Shown: in pieces, positions 18,967 through 28,811 of the stretch
How positions within the stretch are numbered: the stretch's first letter is position 1
Layout of the letters: each line of letters begins with the position of its first letter
Assembly (NCBI GenBank): GCA_902764345.1
Contig: CACWVT010000009.1
Location: 1 to 46,302, forward strand
DNA from: an uncultured Ruminobacter sp.
Lineage (GTDB): Bacteria; Pseudomonadota; Gammaproteobacteria; Enterobacterales; Succinivibrionaceae
DNA length: 46,302 bases
Reading direction: 5' to 3'
Notes under the pieces: generated by a model
Databases searched by the model: none
Told to the model about the DNA's origin: nothing
The model's input: only the letters and a program-made list of their open reading frames with translations
Translations under genes and position numbers: made by a program

Positions 18967-20214
18967 ATGACTTCTAAGGTTGTTGTACCTGCCGGTGCCA
19001 AGATTACGGTTCAGGGTAACGGATTAAATGTTCCTAACAATCCAATCATTCCTTTTATCGAAGGTGACGGTATCGGCAGTGATATCACTCCTGCAATGAT
19101 TAAGGTTGTTGATGCTGCTGTTGAAAAGGCATACAACGGTTCCAAGAAGATTTCCTGGATGGAAATCTATGCCGGTGAAAAGGCTACTAAGGTTTACGGT
19201 CAGGATGTATGGCTTCCTGATGAAACCCTTGATCTTCTGAAGGAATACGTTGTTTCCATCAAGGGCCCTTTAACAACTCCTATCGGTGGCGGTATCCGTT
19301 CATTAAACGTTGCTTTACGTCAGCAGCTCGATTTATACATCTGTCTGCGTCCAGTACGTTACTTTGAAGGTGTCCCAAGCCCAGTTAAGCAGCCTGAACT
19401 CGTAGACATGGTTATTTTCCGTGAAAACAGTGAAGACATTTACGCAGGTGTTGAATGGAAGGCCGGTACTCCTGAAGCCGATAAGGTTATCAGCTTCCTG
19501 AAGAATGAAATGGGTGTTACCAAGATTCGTTTCGATAAGGACTGCGGTATCGGTGTTAAGCCTGTATCAAAGGAAGGTACTCAGAGACTGGTTAAGGCTG
19601 CAATAGAATATGCAATCGCCAACAACCGCAAGTCAGTAACTCTTGTTCACAAGGGTAACATCATGAAGTTCACTGAAGGTGCTTTCAAGCAGTGGGGCTA
19701 TGAAGTTGCCAAGGAACAGTACAACGGCGAACTTATCGGCGAAGGTCCATGGATGAAGATCAAGAATCCTAAGACCGGTGAAGACATCGTAATCAAGGAT
19801 TGCATTGCTGACGCATTCCTGCAGCAGATTCTGTTACGTCCTGCAGAATATGACGTAATCGCAACCCTGAACCTCAATGGTGATTACATGTCAGACGCTC
19901 TTGCCGCTCAGGTTGGCGGTATCGGTATCGCTCCTGGTGCAAACATCGGCAGTACCTGCGCGATGTTTGAAGCTACCCACGGAACCGCTCCTAAGTATAC
20001 CGGTCTTGATAAGGTAAATCCTGGTTCAATCATTCTTTCAGCTGAAATGATGCTTCGTCACATGGGCTGGAATGAGGCTGCTGATCTCGTTATCAAGGGT
20101 ATGGAAGGTGCCATCAAGGGTAAGCGTGTAACCTACGATTTCGCACGTCTCATGGAAGGCGCTACCGAAATCAAGTGTTCAGAATTCGCTGATGAAATCA
20201 TCGGTAAGATGTAA
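18967..20214 (+). CDS. icd: NADP-dependent isocitrate dehydrogenase
   Basis: Oxidative decarboxylation of isocitrate to 2-oxoglutarate in the TCA cycle. The ATG at 18967 (GGGGA 7 nt upstream) gives 415 residues against 416 in E. coli; the upstream in-frame extension is non-homologous. Active-site block [13 protein letters not shown] contains the serine that AceK phosphorylates in E. coli (S113). Other landmarks are [47 protein letters not shown], and the NADP-specificity segment [17 protein letters not shown] with the Lys-Tyr pair typical of NADP enzymes. Codon use is strongly biased, as expected for a highly expressed gene. A strong terminator follows. Confidence 0.98.
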   Translation: MTSKVVVPAGAKITVQGNGLNVPNNPIIPFIEGDGIGSDITPAMIKVVDAAVEKAYNGSKKISWMEIYAGEKATKVYGQDVWLPDETLDLLKEYVVSIKGPLTTPIGGGIRSLNVALRQQLDLYICLRPVRYFEGVPSPVKQPELVDMVIFRENSEDIYAGVEWKAGTPEADKVISFLKNEMGVTKIRFDKDCGIGVKPVSKEGTQRLVKAAIEYAIANNRKSVTLVHKGNIMKFTEGAFKQWGYEVAKEQYNGELIGEGPWMKIKNPKTGEDIVIKDCIADAFLQQILLRPAEYDVIATLNLNGDYMSDALAAQVGGIGIAPGANIGSTCAMFEATHGTAPKYTGLDKVNPGSIILSAEMMLRHMGWNEAADLVIKGMEGAIKGKRVTYDFARLMEGATEIKCSEFADEIIGKM

Positions 20215-20238
20215 TACATTTTCCGATATCTGAAACGG

Positions 20239-20268
20239 AACCGCAGGTTTTTGAACCTGCGGTTTTTT
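20239..20268 (+). terminator. Intrinsic terminator after icd
   Basis: 11-bp stem AACCGCAGGTT/AACCTGCGGTT with a TTTG loop and a 6-T tract. Confidence 0.93.
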
Positions 20269-20403
20269 ATTTTCCGAGGATGGCTGTCTGCTGTCTTAAG
20301 CAGGAAACAGGTGGCGTAAAACTGAAAGCAAAGACCATGGAAAAAACGTAAAGCGGGCATCATGAAAACAGAGACGGCAGCCGAATGGCTGCCGTCTGTC
20401 AAT

Positions 20404-20797
20404 TGGTGGAGATGGCGGGATTTGAACCCGCGTCCCAAAAGGCTAGATCTCAACGTCTACATGTTTAGTCGAATCTTTTAATCTCGTAAGCCTGACGCGG
20501 ACCGACACGCTACAGACTCACCAGACTGAATGGATTTAAGGCTACTCCTTCAGTCGAGGATTCACCCGATACAATATTGGGATCCGGAGATTCTGAACCT
20601 ATTGTCAAATCCAGGCTCCGGGTAGTCCAAAAGTTTTTTAGGCTCTGACTACAGGTTTTGCTTGTCGCTGGTTATTAAGCAGCTAAAGCGTAAGATTCAT
20701 CGTTTGCGATTATCTTTTTGTGGGTTTTTTAAGAGGCCACCCACGCCTCTACATGCTGTTTTGACTTCACTCTTCCAGTCGAATCCTAATCATCCCC
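20404..20797 (-). ncRNA. ssrA: tmRNA (transfer-messenger RNA)
   Basis: 394 nt that rescues stalled ribosomes with SmpB. The 5' end GGGGATG (20791-20797) pairs over 7 bp with CATCTCC before the encoded ACCA at 20404-20407. The T-arm is visible as GGCGGGATTTGAACCCGCGTCCC in the plus-strand reading (20414-20436). The tag reading frame on the minus strand runs from 20707 to 20675 and encodes ANDESYALAA followed by TAA, against ANDENYALAA in E. coli. The 3' CCA is encoded. It lies 148 nt downstream of smpB, the common arrangement, with its own promoter at 20868-20895. Confidence 0.97.
20675..20707 (-). other. tmRNA proteolysis-tag reading frame
   Basis: Resume codon GCA, then AAC GAT GAA TCT TAC GCT TTA GCT GCT TAA: ANDESYALAA. 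The Leu-Ala-Ala end is the ClpXP degron. Confidence 0.95.
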
Positions 20798-20867
20798 TTT
20801 AAAGCTGTATTTAAAAACACCGTTCAGGAGGCTGAAAACAAAGGCCGTCTGAACTGACCTGAGTTTA

Positions 20868-20895
20868 ATTATAACCGTTTTACGCGGATATTCAA
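20868..20895 (-). promoter_or_regulatory. ssrA promoter
   Basis: Minus strand TTGAAT (20890-20895), 16-nt spacer, perfect TATAAT (20868-20873). The start would be about 60-65 nt ahead of the mature tmRNA 5' end, implying a leader removed by RNase P. The leader holds a GTTCAG/CTGAAC hairpin. Confidence 0.7.
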
Positions 20896-20944
20896 GAAAT
20901 AGAATGATTTTTCCGGAATATTTCATAAAACGATAGTTCAGAGT

Positions 20945-21430
20945 TTATCTTATCGATTTTTTCATCACTCTGGCCTGATCACGTTTCCATTCGCGTTCCT
21001 TGATTGAATCGCGTTTGTCGTGAGTCTGTTTACCTCGGGCGAGGGAAATTTCCAGTTTTACCAGTGATTTTTTCCAGTAGAGCTTCAGTGGAACAATGGT
21101 GTATCCTGCTCTTTCAACGGATCCTATGAGTTTATCAATTTCACGTCTGTTAAGAAGAAGCTTTCTTGTTCTGGTAGGATCGCAGATTACGTGAGTGCAG
21201 GCCTGATCAAGCGGAGTGATGTTTGCACCTATAAGGTATATTTCACCTTTTTTGATGGTTACGTAACCGTCAACGATGCTGGCTCTGCCGGCACGGAGTG
21301 CCTTTACCTCCCACCCCTGCAGGCTGATGCCCGCTTCGAAGTGCTGTTCCAGAAAATAATCGTGGCTGGCTCTTTTGTTTACGGCAATAACGGTTGATTT
21401 TATTGCCTGTTTGTTATTGTTACCGCTCAT
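20945..21430 (-). CDS. smpB: SsrA-binding protein SmpB
   Basis: 161 residues (E. coli 160). The tmRNA partner that brings it to stalled ribosomes. Landmarks: [34 protein letters not shown] (about 18-51), the beta-barrel, [16 protein letters not shown] and the basic C-terminal tail ([13 protein letters not shown]), which reads the empty A site. The ATG at 21430 is the only start that preserves the family N-terminus; its ribosome site is weak. It is encoded just upstream of ssrA. Confidence 0.97.
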   Translation of the reverse strand: MSGNNNKQAIKSTVIAVNKRASHDYFLEQHFEAGISLQGWEVKALRAGRASIVDGYVTIKKGEIYLIGANITPLDQACTHVICDPTRTRKLLLNRREIDKLIGSVERAGYTIVPLKLYWKKSLVKLEISLARGKQTHDKRDSIKEREWKRDQARVMKKSIR

Positions 21431-21874
21431 TGCGTGTGTCCATTTTAAAAAGATAAAAATGTCGAAATATGTATTGTTCCGCCGTATTCCGTACGGTTTA
21501 CGGACCTTGTCCGCAAGTCAGAACGTAAGATGGAATCTTAAACAATTTTGTGGCGGAAAATCAAGTGTTTTCGGGGTTTTCGGATTTGGCGTGAGCACCA
21601 TATCCCCAAAGTCCGACATTGTTGAATAAATGACGCTCCGTCAAATACTTAAGTTTGACAAAGAAACAGAAAAAATATTGTATAATTGCCGAACGGTAAC
21701 GGGGTATAAGCGTGATTTTTCTGAAAAGCTCCCGTTACGGAAAATTTATAATAATGCCTGGAGACATTGACGGAAATTCGTGCACCGGAGCAGGGTACGA
21801 ATCCGTACGGAAGATGTTTTCCGTTTCGAAGCGTTTGTTTCGGCCGGTCTCCCCCGTATGTATGGAGTCATAAA
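21431..21874 (+). promoter_or_regulatory. smpB/exchanger intergenic region with long structured leader
   Basis: 444 nt. A plus-strand -10 TATAAT lies at 21681-21686 with TTGACA at 21655-21660, an overlong 20-nt spacer. The resulting leader of about 180 nt carries an 8-bp inverted repeat GTAACGGG/CCCGTTAC (21696-21703 with 21731-21738) and a possible long-range pairing GGAGAC (21760-21765) with GTCTCC (21847-21852), just before the ribosome site. This looks like a cis-regulatory leader, but it matches no riboswitch consensus that I can name with confidence. Confidence 0.45.
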
Positions 21875-22924
21875 ATGGTTGTTGCACTGCTGTGTGTGGT
21901 TATAGGTTTTTCTGTTCTGATATACAGTGCCCAGAAGTTCGTTGACGGAGCTTCAGGACTTGCACTGTGTCTCGGAGTTCCGGAAATTCTCATCGGCATT
22001 CTGATTATCGGTTTCGGCACCTCTGCCCCGGAAATGCTGGTGTCCGTTTTTTCGGCTCTTGACGGCAGTCCTTCACTTGCTCTCGGTAATTCCTGGGGTT
22101 CAAACATCTGCAACATTTCACTGATTCTCGGCGTTACTGCACTGCTGACTCCCGTAATCGTAAAAAGAAATCTGCAGAAAAAGGAATATCCCTTACTGCT
22201 TCTTACCGTAATAATCCCGCTGGTATTTGCTGCTGACGGCATCATATCAAGAACTGAGTCGGCATTTCTTCTGGTTTTCATTTCACTGTTTGTTGCCTAT
22301 ACGGTTTTTGAGGGACTGAGAGCCAGAAAACAGTCCAAGGCAGTAAAGAACGGTACGGACTCCCAATCCGCTGATGAAGAACTGCAGATTGAGGAATGTT
22401 CCGAGGAGGCCAGAAGCCTGGGCCCGGTTAGGTCTGCCGTTTATACCGTTGCCGGTCTGATTTTCATGGTGCTGAGCTCTAAAATTATTGTTTACGGTGC
22501 CGTTGACATTGCCAAGCTTCTTGAAATCAGCGAGGTGATTATCGGTCTTACCGTGGTGGCCATCGGTACCTCACTTCCTGAACTTACTGCTTCCATCATT
22601 GCCGCCAGAAAGGGCAGTAATGAACTTGCCGTCGGTAACATCATCGGTTCAAACATTTTCAACAACACGGCGGTACTGGGGCTTGCTGGCGTAATAATGC
22701 CTTACAGCGTGGACAAAATTGTTTTATACAGGGACGGCGGATTCTGTCTGCTGCTGACCCTGTCACTGATTATTTTCTCATTAAGTCTGAAATCGGATAA
22801 GGCGAAACTAGGACGCAGGATAGGTGCATTCTGGCTGACGGCCTACGTACTCTATACGGCACTGCTTATTTACATGTCGCTTAACGGAAACAGACTTCCT
22901 GAATTTCTGTCATTTCTGAACTGA
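21875..22924 (+). CDS. Ca2+/Na+ antiporter, CaCA family (YrbG-like)
   Basis: 349 residues from the ATG at 21875 (GGAG upstream); a TTG-opened extension to 21767 is rejected. It shows the two inverted alpha-repeats of cation/Ca2+ exchangers: IGFGTSAPEMLVS plus GNSWGSNICNISLILG in the first half, and VAIGTSLPELTASI plus GNIIGSNIFNNTAVLG in the second. The acidic residues within the GTSxPE motifs form the ion site. About ten hydrophobic helices are split by a charged cytoplasmic loop (about residues 148-192, KQSKAVKNGTDSQSADEELQ). Inner-membrane location; E. coli YrbG is the nearest enteric relative (325 residues). Direction and ion remain inferred. Confidence 0.9.
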   Translation: MVVALLCVVIGFSVLIYSAQKFVDGASGLALCLGVPEILIGILIIGFGTSAPEMLVSVFSALDGSPSLALGNSWGSNICNISLILGVTALLTPVIVKRNLQKKEYPLLLLTVIIPLVFAADGIISRTESAFLLVFISLFVAYTVFEGLRARKQSKAVKNGTDSQSADEELQIEECSEEARSLGPVRSAVYTVAGLIFMVLSSKIIVYGAVDIAKLLEISEVIIGLTVVAIGTSLPELTASIIAARKGSNELAVGNIIGSNIFNNTAVLGLAGVIMPYSVDKIVLYRDGGFCLLLTLSLIIFSLSLKSDKAKLGRRIGAFWLTAYVLYTALLIYMSLNGNRLPEFLSFLN

Positions 22925-22985
22925 TCGCGGATGGCCTGAATACGAGTGTGTGCGACACTGCTGATTAACGTTTGAGAGGATTTCT

Positions 22986-25400
22986 ATGACGGCGGGAACG
23001 GAAGAACGAATTACCGATAATGACTTTAAGGATTTTGAAAAATATCATTGCCGTGATATCCGTACCTATCCGAAGTTCCGGAAAAATCATGTACCGGCTC
23101 CTTTTCTGCCGATGAGCAGAAAGGAGATGGATCGTCTGGGGTGGGACAGCTGTGACATCATTATTGTTACCGGAGATGCCTATATCGATCATCCGAGCTT
23201 TTGTACTTCCATTGTTGGCAGATATCTGGAGTCCTTCGGCTTCAGGGTCGGAGTGATTTCCCAGCCTGACTGGCATTCCAAGGATGCCTTCACGGTTCTC
23301 GGCAGACCGAATCTGTTTTTCGGGGTTAATGCCGGCAACATGGATTCCATGATAAATCATTATACCGCAGACAGAAAGATCCGCACCGATGATGCCTATA
23401 CCCCGGGCAATGTGGCCGGAAAGAGACCTGACAGGGCCGTGACAGTCTATACCCAGAGAATAAGGGAAGCCTTCAAGGACATTCCCGTTGTGATTGGCGG
23501 TATTGAGGCTTCTCTGCGCAGACTGGCTCACTATGATTACTGGTCTGACACCGTTAAGAATTCGGTGCTTCCGGATTCAAAAGCAGATATTCTGGTATTC
23601 GGCAACGGGGAACGTCCTCTTGCCGAAATTGCCATGCGTCTTACGTCCGGTGAGTCCGTAAAGGACATAAAGGATGTCCGCGGTACCGCCGTTATGGTAA
23701 AAAAGGCTCTTCCCGGTTGGGTCGGAATTGATTCCACGGCCGTGGATACTCCGGGATACATCGAGCCGGAGCCAAATCCATACTGCGTGATGTGTGATAC
23801 GGGCGGTACGAAAGCTTTAGATCCCTCTGACAGGGCAGAAAATGCCGGTCCGTCTGGTGACATTGACGGTTCTGAATCCGGAGCCGTCATAAAGATTTCC
23901 AATGGGCAGGATGAGGCAGTAAAGAAGGTTTCACTTGATAAAAAGCTTCATGAAAATGAATATATCCTGCTACCGTCCGCACAGACGGTAAAGCAGGATA
24001 AGAAGCTTTATGCACATGTCCGCAGAATTTTCATAAGGGAATGCAATCCGGAATGTGCCAGAGCCTTGGTACAGCAGCACGGTGAGCGCTTTGTCTGGGT
24101 TAATCCACCAACTTTTCCCCTTAGCTCGGCTGAATTGGACTACGTCTATGCACTGCCGTTCAGAAGACAGCCTCATCCGTCATATAAGGGGATGGAAATT
24201 CCTGCTTTCGAGATGATAAAAAACTCCGTATCAATCATGAGGGGATGTTTCGGCGGATGCAGCTTCTGTTCGATTGTGGCCCATGAGGGAAAGAGAATAC
24301 AGAGCCGTTCGGAAGAATCCATACTGAACGAGTTGCGGGAAATAAGTGAAAAGACTCCTGGATTCACCGGCGTCATTTCCGACCTCGGAGGGCCCTCTGC
24401 CAATATGTACGGTCTCGGATGCACCGATGCCAGAATGCGCAGTCTCTGCCGTAAGCCGTCGTGTCTGTATCCAACGCCATGCCGCTTCCTTAACAAGGAT
24501 CACAGCAGGCTGATTCAGCTTTACAGGGATGCCAGAGCACTGCCTTTCATTAAGAAGATTCTCATCGCTTCCGGGGTCAGAATAGATTTGGCTCTTTTTG
24601 ACGTTAACTACATAAAGGAACTGGTAACCCATCATGTGGGCGGCTATCTCAAGATTGCTCCCGAGCACATGGCTCCGGAAGTGCTTGAGCTTATGCTTAA
24701 GCCGGATGAGAAGGTTTATTATGATTTTAAGAAGCTTTTTGACATGTACTGTAATGAGGCAGGAAAGAAGCAGTACATAATTCCTTACTTCATGTCATCT
24801 CATCCCGGGTCAACTCTTTCTTCAATGATTCATCTGGCGGTGTGGCTTAAACGAAATGATTTTAAGGTGGATCAGGTTCAGAATTTCTATCCTACACCGA
24901 TGTCCGGAGCCTCTGCCATGTACTACACCGGTTTTAACCCGTACAGACCGATAACGGGAAGTACCGAGCCTGATGTATTTGTGGCAAAGGGAGATGTGGC
25001 AAGACGCAGACAGAAGGCCATTCTGCGGTACCACGATCCTCTTAATTTTGAAACCGTGCGCGAGGCTCTCATTGAGCTTAACATGCCTGAATTCATAGGC
25101 AGGGGGCCAAATGCCCTTGTTCCGCCGTTCGATCCGCTGTCCGAAGGCCGACAGAGGACTTCAGCAAGAACCGGTGGTAAAAAAGTCGGTGGTGCACGTG
25201 ACGGCGGTCAGACTTCATCCTGTCAGAAAAGAACACACGGCGACAGACCGAAAAACGCTGACTTTAGCGAAAGAAAAGGGGAGTCAGGCAGGCATGGCGG
25301 TAACGGTTCGGGACACAGAACCGGCGGATCTGGTTCTTCATTTAACGGCAGACCTGCAGGTCGGGGTGGAAAAGGCAGACCTCATGGTAAAAACCGTTAA
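22986..25400 (+). CDS. ygiQ: YgiQ-family radical SAM protein
   Basis: 804 residues. The N-terminal domain (about 1-300) has the family blocks [17 protein letters not shown] and [21 protein letters not shown]. The radical SAM core binds a 4Fe-4S cluster through CFGGCSFCS (about 419-427; CxxxCxxC), followed by [24 protein letters not shown] and [14 protein letters not shown]. The tail (about 710-804) is Gly/Arg/Lys-rich and probably disordered or RNA-interacting. E. coli YgiQ is about 739 residues; the excess comes from this tail and a hydrophilic linker near 275-320. The reaction is unknown for the family. The ATG at 22986 has GAGAGGA upstream. Confidence 0.92.
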   Translation: MTAGTEERITDNDFKDFEKYHCRDIRTYPKFRKNHVPAPFLPMSRKEMDRLGWDSCDIIIVTGDAYIDHPSFCTSIVGRYLESFGFRVGVISQPDWHSKDAFTVLGRPNLFFGVNAGNMDSMINHYTADRKIRTDDAYTPGNVAGKRPDRAVTVYTQRIREAFKDIPVVIGGIEASLRRLAHYDYWSDTVKNSVLPDSKADILVFGNGERPLAEIAMRLTSGESVKDIKDVRGTAVMVKKALPGWVGIDSTAVDTPGYIEPEPNPYCVMCDTGGTKALDPSDRAENAGPSGDIDGSESGAVIKISNGQDEAVKKVSLDKKLHENEYILLPSAQTVKQDKKLYAHVRRIFIRECNPECARALVQQHGERFVWVNPPTFPLSSAELDYVYALPFRRQPHPSYKGMEIPAFEMIKNSVSIMRGCFGGCSFCSIVAHEGKRIQSRSEESILNELREISEKTPGFTGVISDLGGPSANMYGLGCTDARMRSLCRKPSCLYPTPCRFLNKDHSRLIQLYRDARALPFIKKILIASGVRIDLALFDVNYIKELVTHHVGGYLKIAPEHMAPEVLELMLKPDEKVYYDFKKLFDMYCNEAGKKQYIIPYFMSSHPGSTLSSMIHLAVWLKRNDFKVDQVQNFYPTPMSGASAMYYTGFNPYRPITGSTEPDVFVAKGDVARRRQKAILRYHDPLNFETVREALIELNMPEFIGRGPNALVPPFDPLSEGRQRTSARTGGKKVGGARDGGQTSSCQKRTHGDRPKNADFSERKGESGRHGGNGSGHRTGGSGSSFNGRPAGRGGKGRPHGKNR

Positions 25401-25507
25401 TTAAACGTAGAGCTCATGTTATATAGTATAATATCCGGCATGTGCCGGCGTGTGCCTCTGGGATAAAATCTGCAGGAGCATTGGATTAACCTGACAGGAA
25501 GAATTCA

Positions 25508-25789
25508 TTGAGATATTCTGACAACCGTATCATTAAAACAGGAGACCTTGTATGTCTCCGAGGCAGACAGCTTGGAGTTATAGGGTGTGTAATTGATAAT
25601 GATGATTACACGGATGAATTCCCTAAAAGCGATTATGCCTATCTTGAACACGGTATCATGCTGAGACTTTCCAACGGAAACGTACTCTATCTTGAGGAGT
25701 ACACCGAGGAACTGGTGCTGATTTCACGGGGCGTGGATGAGAAAAATCCGGCCTTCCCGTGGTCTGATGACGTGGATGGTCGGGAGTAA
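25508..25789 (+). CDS. Small acidic protein of unknown function
   Basis: 93 residues starting at a TTG (25508) with a good AGGAA 7 nt upstream. The N-terminal half, TGDLVCLRGRQLGVIGCVIDNDDYTDEFPKSDYAYLEHGIMLRLSNG, resembles a small SH3/KOW-like beta barrel by its turn pattern. No TM or signal segment. It lies between ygiQ and a lipoprotein gene on the same strand and could be part of a loose transcription unit. No family recognised. Confidence 0.55.
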   Translation: MRYSDNRIIKTGDLVCLRGRQLGVIGCVIDNDDYTDEFPKSDYAYLEHGIMLRLSNGNVLYLEEYTEELVLISRGVDEKNPAFPWSDDVDGRE

Positions 25790-25872
25790 TGCCGCCGGTT
25801 AATGACCGTAGAAAATATCATTCAGTGACAATTACAATCGGAAAATATTAAAAATTTAAAGGAATCAAGGTA

Positions 25873-26523
25873 ATGAAGCTTAAATACCTGCTTGCCGGAC
25901 TCTGTGTGGCTTTGTGCTGTGTCAACGTGACGGGATGTAAGAAGAACAAGGAAAAAATTTCCGAATATGACGTTACGCTTGAAGGAGTGGATAAGGACGG
26001 AAATAAGATTCGTGATGACATTGAAGAACGCATGCAGAAGGAAATGAAATCTGATGTCAACGAATTTGAATACAAGGTTCTGCTACAGAATGCAAAGGCC
26101 TTCAACGAAATTCTTACACTTAATCCGGAGAGTCGTCCGGAGGTTCTTCTGGCAAGAGATCATGTGGATCAGGCAATTAACTGCGGTATTCAGATTTACG
26201 GTGACGGTCTTAACTTTGATCATTACACAATCCTGCTGACCAAGCTGCGTCAGTGGTATTTCAATACGGAAGAGCGCCGTAACAGACGAGAGGAGTTTAT
26301 TGTAAGATCCCGGGAATATCATTACAGTTCCACGACTGCTGTTGACGAATATACCTGTGACTTTGATGTTCCTGACACACTTATGGCTGCCATAGAGGAA
26401 CGCATGGAAATCAGACGTCAAAAGAATGCTGAGGAAATGAAGGAAAAGAATGAGGCGGCCGGGGTAGCGAAGGAGATTCAGTCAATTGCAGAGGAAGGAA
26501 CTAATCCTCCGCAGCTTCCGTAA
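25873..26523 (+). CDS. Lipoprotein with a calcium-loop-like motif
   Basis: 216 residues. The signal peptide MKLKYLLAGLCVALCCVNVTGC ends in a lipobox (VTGC, Cys22); Lys-Lys follow. Residues about 38-52 read EGVDKDGNKIRDDIEE, similar to the Asp-rich loops of thrombospondin type-3/EF-hand proteins (DxDxNxxxDDIE), so Ca2+ binding is possible. The remainder is helical and highly charged, ending in a Glu/Lys-rich coil (about 175-205). Not recognised as a named family. The ATG at 25873 has an AAGG just upstream. Probably a periplasm-facing envelope protein. Confidence 0.65.
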   Translation: MKLKYLLAGLCVALCCVNVTGCKKNKEKISEYDVTLEGVDKDGNKIRDDIEERMQKEMKSDVNEFEYKVLLQNAKAFNEILTLNPESRPEVLLARDHVDQAINCGIQIYGDGLNFDHYTILLTKLRQWYFNTEERRNRREEFIVRSREYHYSSTTAVDEYTCDFDVPDTLMAAIEERMEIRRQKNAEEMKEKNEAAGVAKEIQSIAEEGTNPPQLP

Positions 26524-26603
26524 TGACGGAGTCTCTTCAGGTTCCAGTACGGTTAATGATGTCGTACGGATAACAACTTCAGAGTTAACCTCCGTCCGGT
26601 TCA

Positions 26604-26633
26604 TTGATATGGCAACGGCTGTTTTGTTAAAAT
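26604..26633 (+). promoter_or_regulatory. Candidate aroA promoter
   Basis: TTGATA (26604-26609), 18-nt spacer, TAAAAT (26628-26633), about 150 nt before the aroA ATG. Confidence 0.45.
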
Positions 26634-26788
26634 TCAGTGAGTTTTGCCAGAATGAGCAGATGGGAAGCGGGGTATCCGTGATTGAAAACGGAGTGAACCG
26701 GCAGAGAGACGATTATCCGAATTAAAAAGCACAATAATGTTCTTAAGCAGATTTTTTTCAAAAAAAAACAGAATTGAAAGTAGAAGAC

Positions 26789-28063
26789 ATGGAATCAATA
26801 AAATTAAATAAAAAAGACAGAGCGTGCGGTTTGGTTAACCTCCCGGGCTCAAAAAGTTTATCAAACAGAGCCCTGTTGCTGTCATCTCTTGCTCATGGCA
26901 AGACCAGAATCACCAATCTCCTGGACAGTGATGATACCAGACACATGCTCAATGCGCTGAGTCTGCTTGGTGTTGAATATGAATTAAGCGAAGACAGAAC
27001 CCAATGCACTGTTTACGGTCTCGGAAGTACCTTCCATACATCAAAGCCGCTTGAGCTTTTTCTCGGTAACGCCGGTACCGCTATGAGACCGATAACCGCT
27101 GTTCTGTGCAATTCTTCAGGTGAATATGTTCTTACCGGTGAGCCCCGCATGGAGGAGCGTCCTATAGCCCATCTTATAGATGCCCTGCGTCAGCTGGGTG
27201 CTGACGTTACCTATCTGAAGAAGGAAGGCTACCCTCCTCTCAGAATTAACGGCAGTCAGCTTAAGGGCGGGGTTGCCGAGATAGACGGATCCGTGTCAAG
27301 TCAGTTCATTTCTGCATTCCTGATGGCGGCTCCTTTAATGAACGGTGACGTGCTGCTGAAAATTAAGGGTGAACTCGTATCAAAGCCTTACATTGACATT
27401 ACAGTAGGCATGATGAAGTCTTTTGGCGTAACTGTTGAGAACCGTGACTATAAGGAGTTTTTCATCAGAAGCGGTCAGAATTACGTAAGTCCCGGGGATT
27501 TTCTGGTGGAAGGCGATGCCTCAGCCGCTTCATATTTTCTTGCTGCCGGAGCCATTGCCGGCAAGGTTAGGGTTACCGGAGTCGGACTTCATTCCGTGCA
27601 GGGTGATGTTAAATTCGTGAAGGTTCTTTGTGCAATGGGAGCCAAGGTGGCTATGGGCGATGATTTCATTGAATGTGAAAAGGCTCCGCTTCACGGAGTG
27701 GACATGGACATGAACAGCATTCCGGATGCCGCCATGACTGCCGTGCCGCTCGCTCTTTTTGCCAATGGAAAAACGGTTATACGTAATGTTGCCAACTGGC
27801 GTGTTAAGGAAACCGATCGTCTGAGAGCCATGGCAAACGAGTTGAAGAAACTCGGTATCGAATGTGTGGAAGGAGAAGACTATCTGGAAATCAATCCTGG
27901 CAGGCTTAACAGAAATGTCGCCATTGATACGTATAACGATCACCGTATGGCAATGTGCTTCTCTCTGGTTTCCTTTGCCACGGACGTGGTTATCAATGAT
28001 CCGAAGTGTTGTGCCAAAACCTTCCCTGATTATTTTGAGAAGTTTCTCGGTATAGTTGAATAG
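26789..28063 (+). CDS. aroA: 3-phosphoshikimate 1-carboxyvinyltransferase (EPSP synthase)
   Basis: Shikimate pathway: shikimate-3-phosphate + PEP to EPSP + phosphate. The ATG at 26789 opens MESIKL, which aligns with E. coli MESLTL, and gives 424 residues (E. coli 427); a TTG five codons upstream is rejected. Class I landmarks: [14 protein letters not shown] (17-30, catalytic Lys22), [65 protein letters not shown] and [10 protein letters not shown]. No serC upstream, unlike enterics. The next gene starts 14 nt after the stop and may be cotranscribed. Confidence 0.96.
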   Translation: MESIKLNKKDRACGLVNLPGSKSLSNRALLLSSLAHGKTRITNLLDSDDTRHMLNALSLLGVEYELSEDRTQCTVYGLGSTFHTSKPLELFLGNAGTAMRPITAVLCNSSGEYVLTGEPRMEERPIAHLIDALRQLGADVTYLKKEGYPPLRINGSQLKGGVAEIDGSVSSQFISAFLMAAPLMNGDVLLKIKGELVSKPYIDITVGMMKSFGVTVENRDYKEFFIRSGQNYVSPGDFLVEGDASAASYFLAAGAIAGKVRVTGVGLHSVQGDVKFVKVLCAMGAKVAMGDDFIECEKAPLHGVDMDMNSIPDAAMTAVPLALFANGKTVIRNVANWRVKETDRLRAMANELKKLGIECVEGEDYLEINPGRLNRNVAIDTYNDHRMAMCFSLVSFATDVVINDPKCCAKTFPDYFEKFLGIVE

Positions 28064-28077
28064 ACAGGAGTCTGTTT

Positions 28078-28683
28078 ATGATGAAAGTGGTATGGAATAC
28101 TGCAGTTAAATCGCTGTTATGCATCCTTGTAATGTCCGCATCGCACGCTGCAGATGCAGATGTCATTACCATCGACGGAAAGGATTATGCGTATGCTGCG
28201 GGGTTTGAGGTTGATGAGAATAAAGAGTCTGACGGAGCCGGAAGGAATGTTATAGGCAGATTTACTGGACACATGGTGTACGGGAATCAGATTCCGGGAT
28301 ACAGTCTCAGACCGACACTTGCATACCTTCAGGAAGGAAATGAGCTTTCACCTGAAAAGGAAGGTATCCTGCTGACCACCACTTTTGTTCTCAGATGCGT
28401 TGATTTCAACAGGGAATGTGTCGGAGATGAGCTGAAGACTATTGCTGACGTTAACAATGTCAATGATACATACAAGCTGCGTACTCTCGAGGTAAAGAAT
28501 CTGGAAAACTGGCAGAAGGTTTACGATTACTACCTTGAACACCGTGACGAATTTGCAAAGTTCTATCCCGTCCTTGACAGAGGTAAGGCACTTCACAACA
28601 GGGACATCGGTCTGTTTGGCGGTAATAATGCCCGGACACTGTTTACGGGACCTGCAGCTGATGGCAAACAGAGCGGCAGATAA
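28078..28683 (+). CDS. Exported protein of unknown function
   Basis: 201 residues. The signal peptide MMKVVWNTAVKSLLCILVMSASHA is cleaved before ADADV (SPI-type, AxA-like). The mature protein of about 177 residues contains two cysteines (LRCVDFNRECVGD), which could form a small disulfide loop. No TM or repeats. A GGAGT ribosome site precedes the ATG; there are only 14 nt from the aroA stop. Probably periplasmic. Not recognised. Confidence 0.65.
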   Translation: MMKVVWNTAVKSLLCILVMSASHAADADVITIDGKDYAYAAGFEVDENKESDGAGRNVIGRFTGHMVYGNQIPGYSLRPTLAYLQEGNELSPEKEGILLTTTFVLRCVDFNRECVGDELKTIADVNNVNDTYKLRTLEVKNLENWQKVYDYYLEHRDEFAKFYPVLDRGKALHNRDIGLFGGNNARTLFTGPAADGKQSGR

Positions 28684-28730
28684 AACGTCGGCAAATCCGG
28701 TTGACGGTTTTTTTCCGTCATGAAACGTAC

Positions 28731-28766
28731 AAAAAAACGGGGAAGACATCGAAGTCTTCCCCGTTT
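28731..28766 (-). terminator. Intrinsic terminator after galU
   Basis: 13-bp perfect stem AAACGGGGAAGAC/GTCTTCCCCGTTT with a 6-nt loop. On the minus strand it is followed by seven T residues. It may also serve the convergent plus-strand transcript weakly. Confidence 0.92.
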
Positions 28767-28811
28767 GAACATTATCTCTGAATTTTCAGAATGGCCACGG
28801 AGTGGTTTCTG

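Noticed and set aside
20404-20436. tRNA gene suggested by a T-arm and CCA
   Set aside because: Part of the tmRNA; no anticodon arm, and the 5' acceptor half lies 390 nt away.
26650-26690. Short frame MSRWEAGYP as an aromatic leader peptide for aroA
   Set aside because: Only one Trp and one Tyr, no convincing attenuator stems after it.
26486-26725. Plus-strand frame between the lipoprotein gene and aroA
   Set aside because: Opens with TTG inside the lipoprotein gene, has no ribosome site and no recognisable protein; better explained as promoter region.
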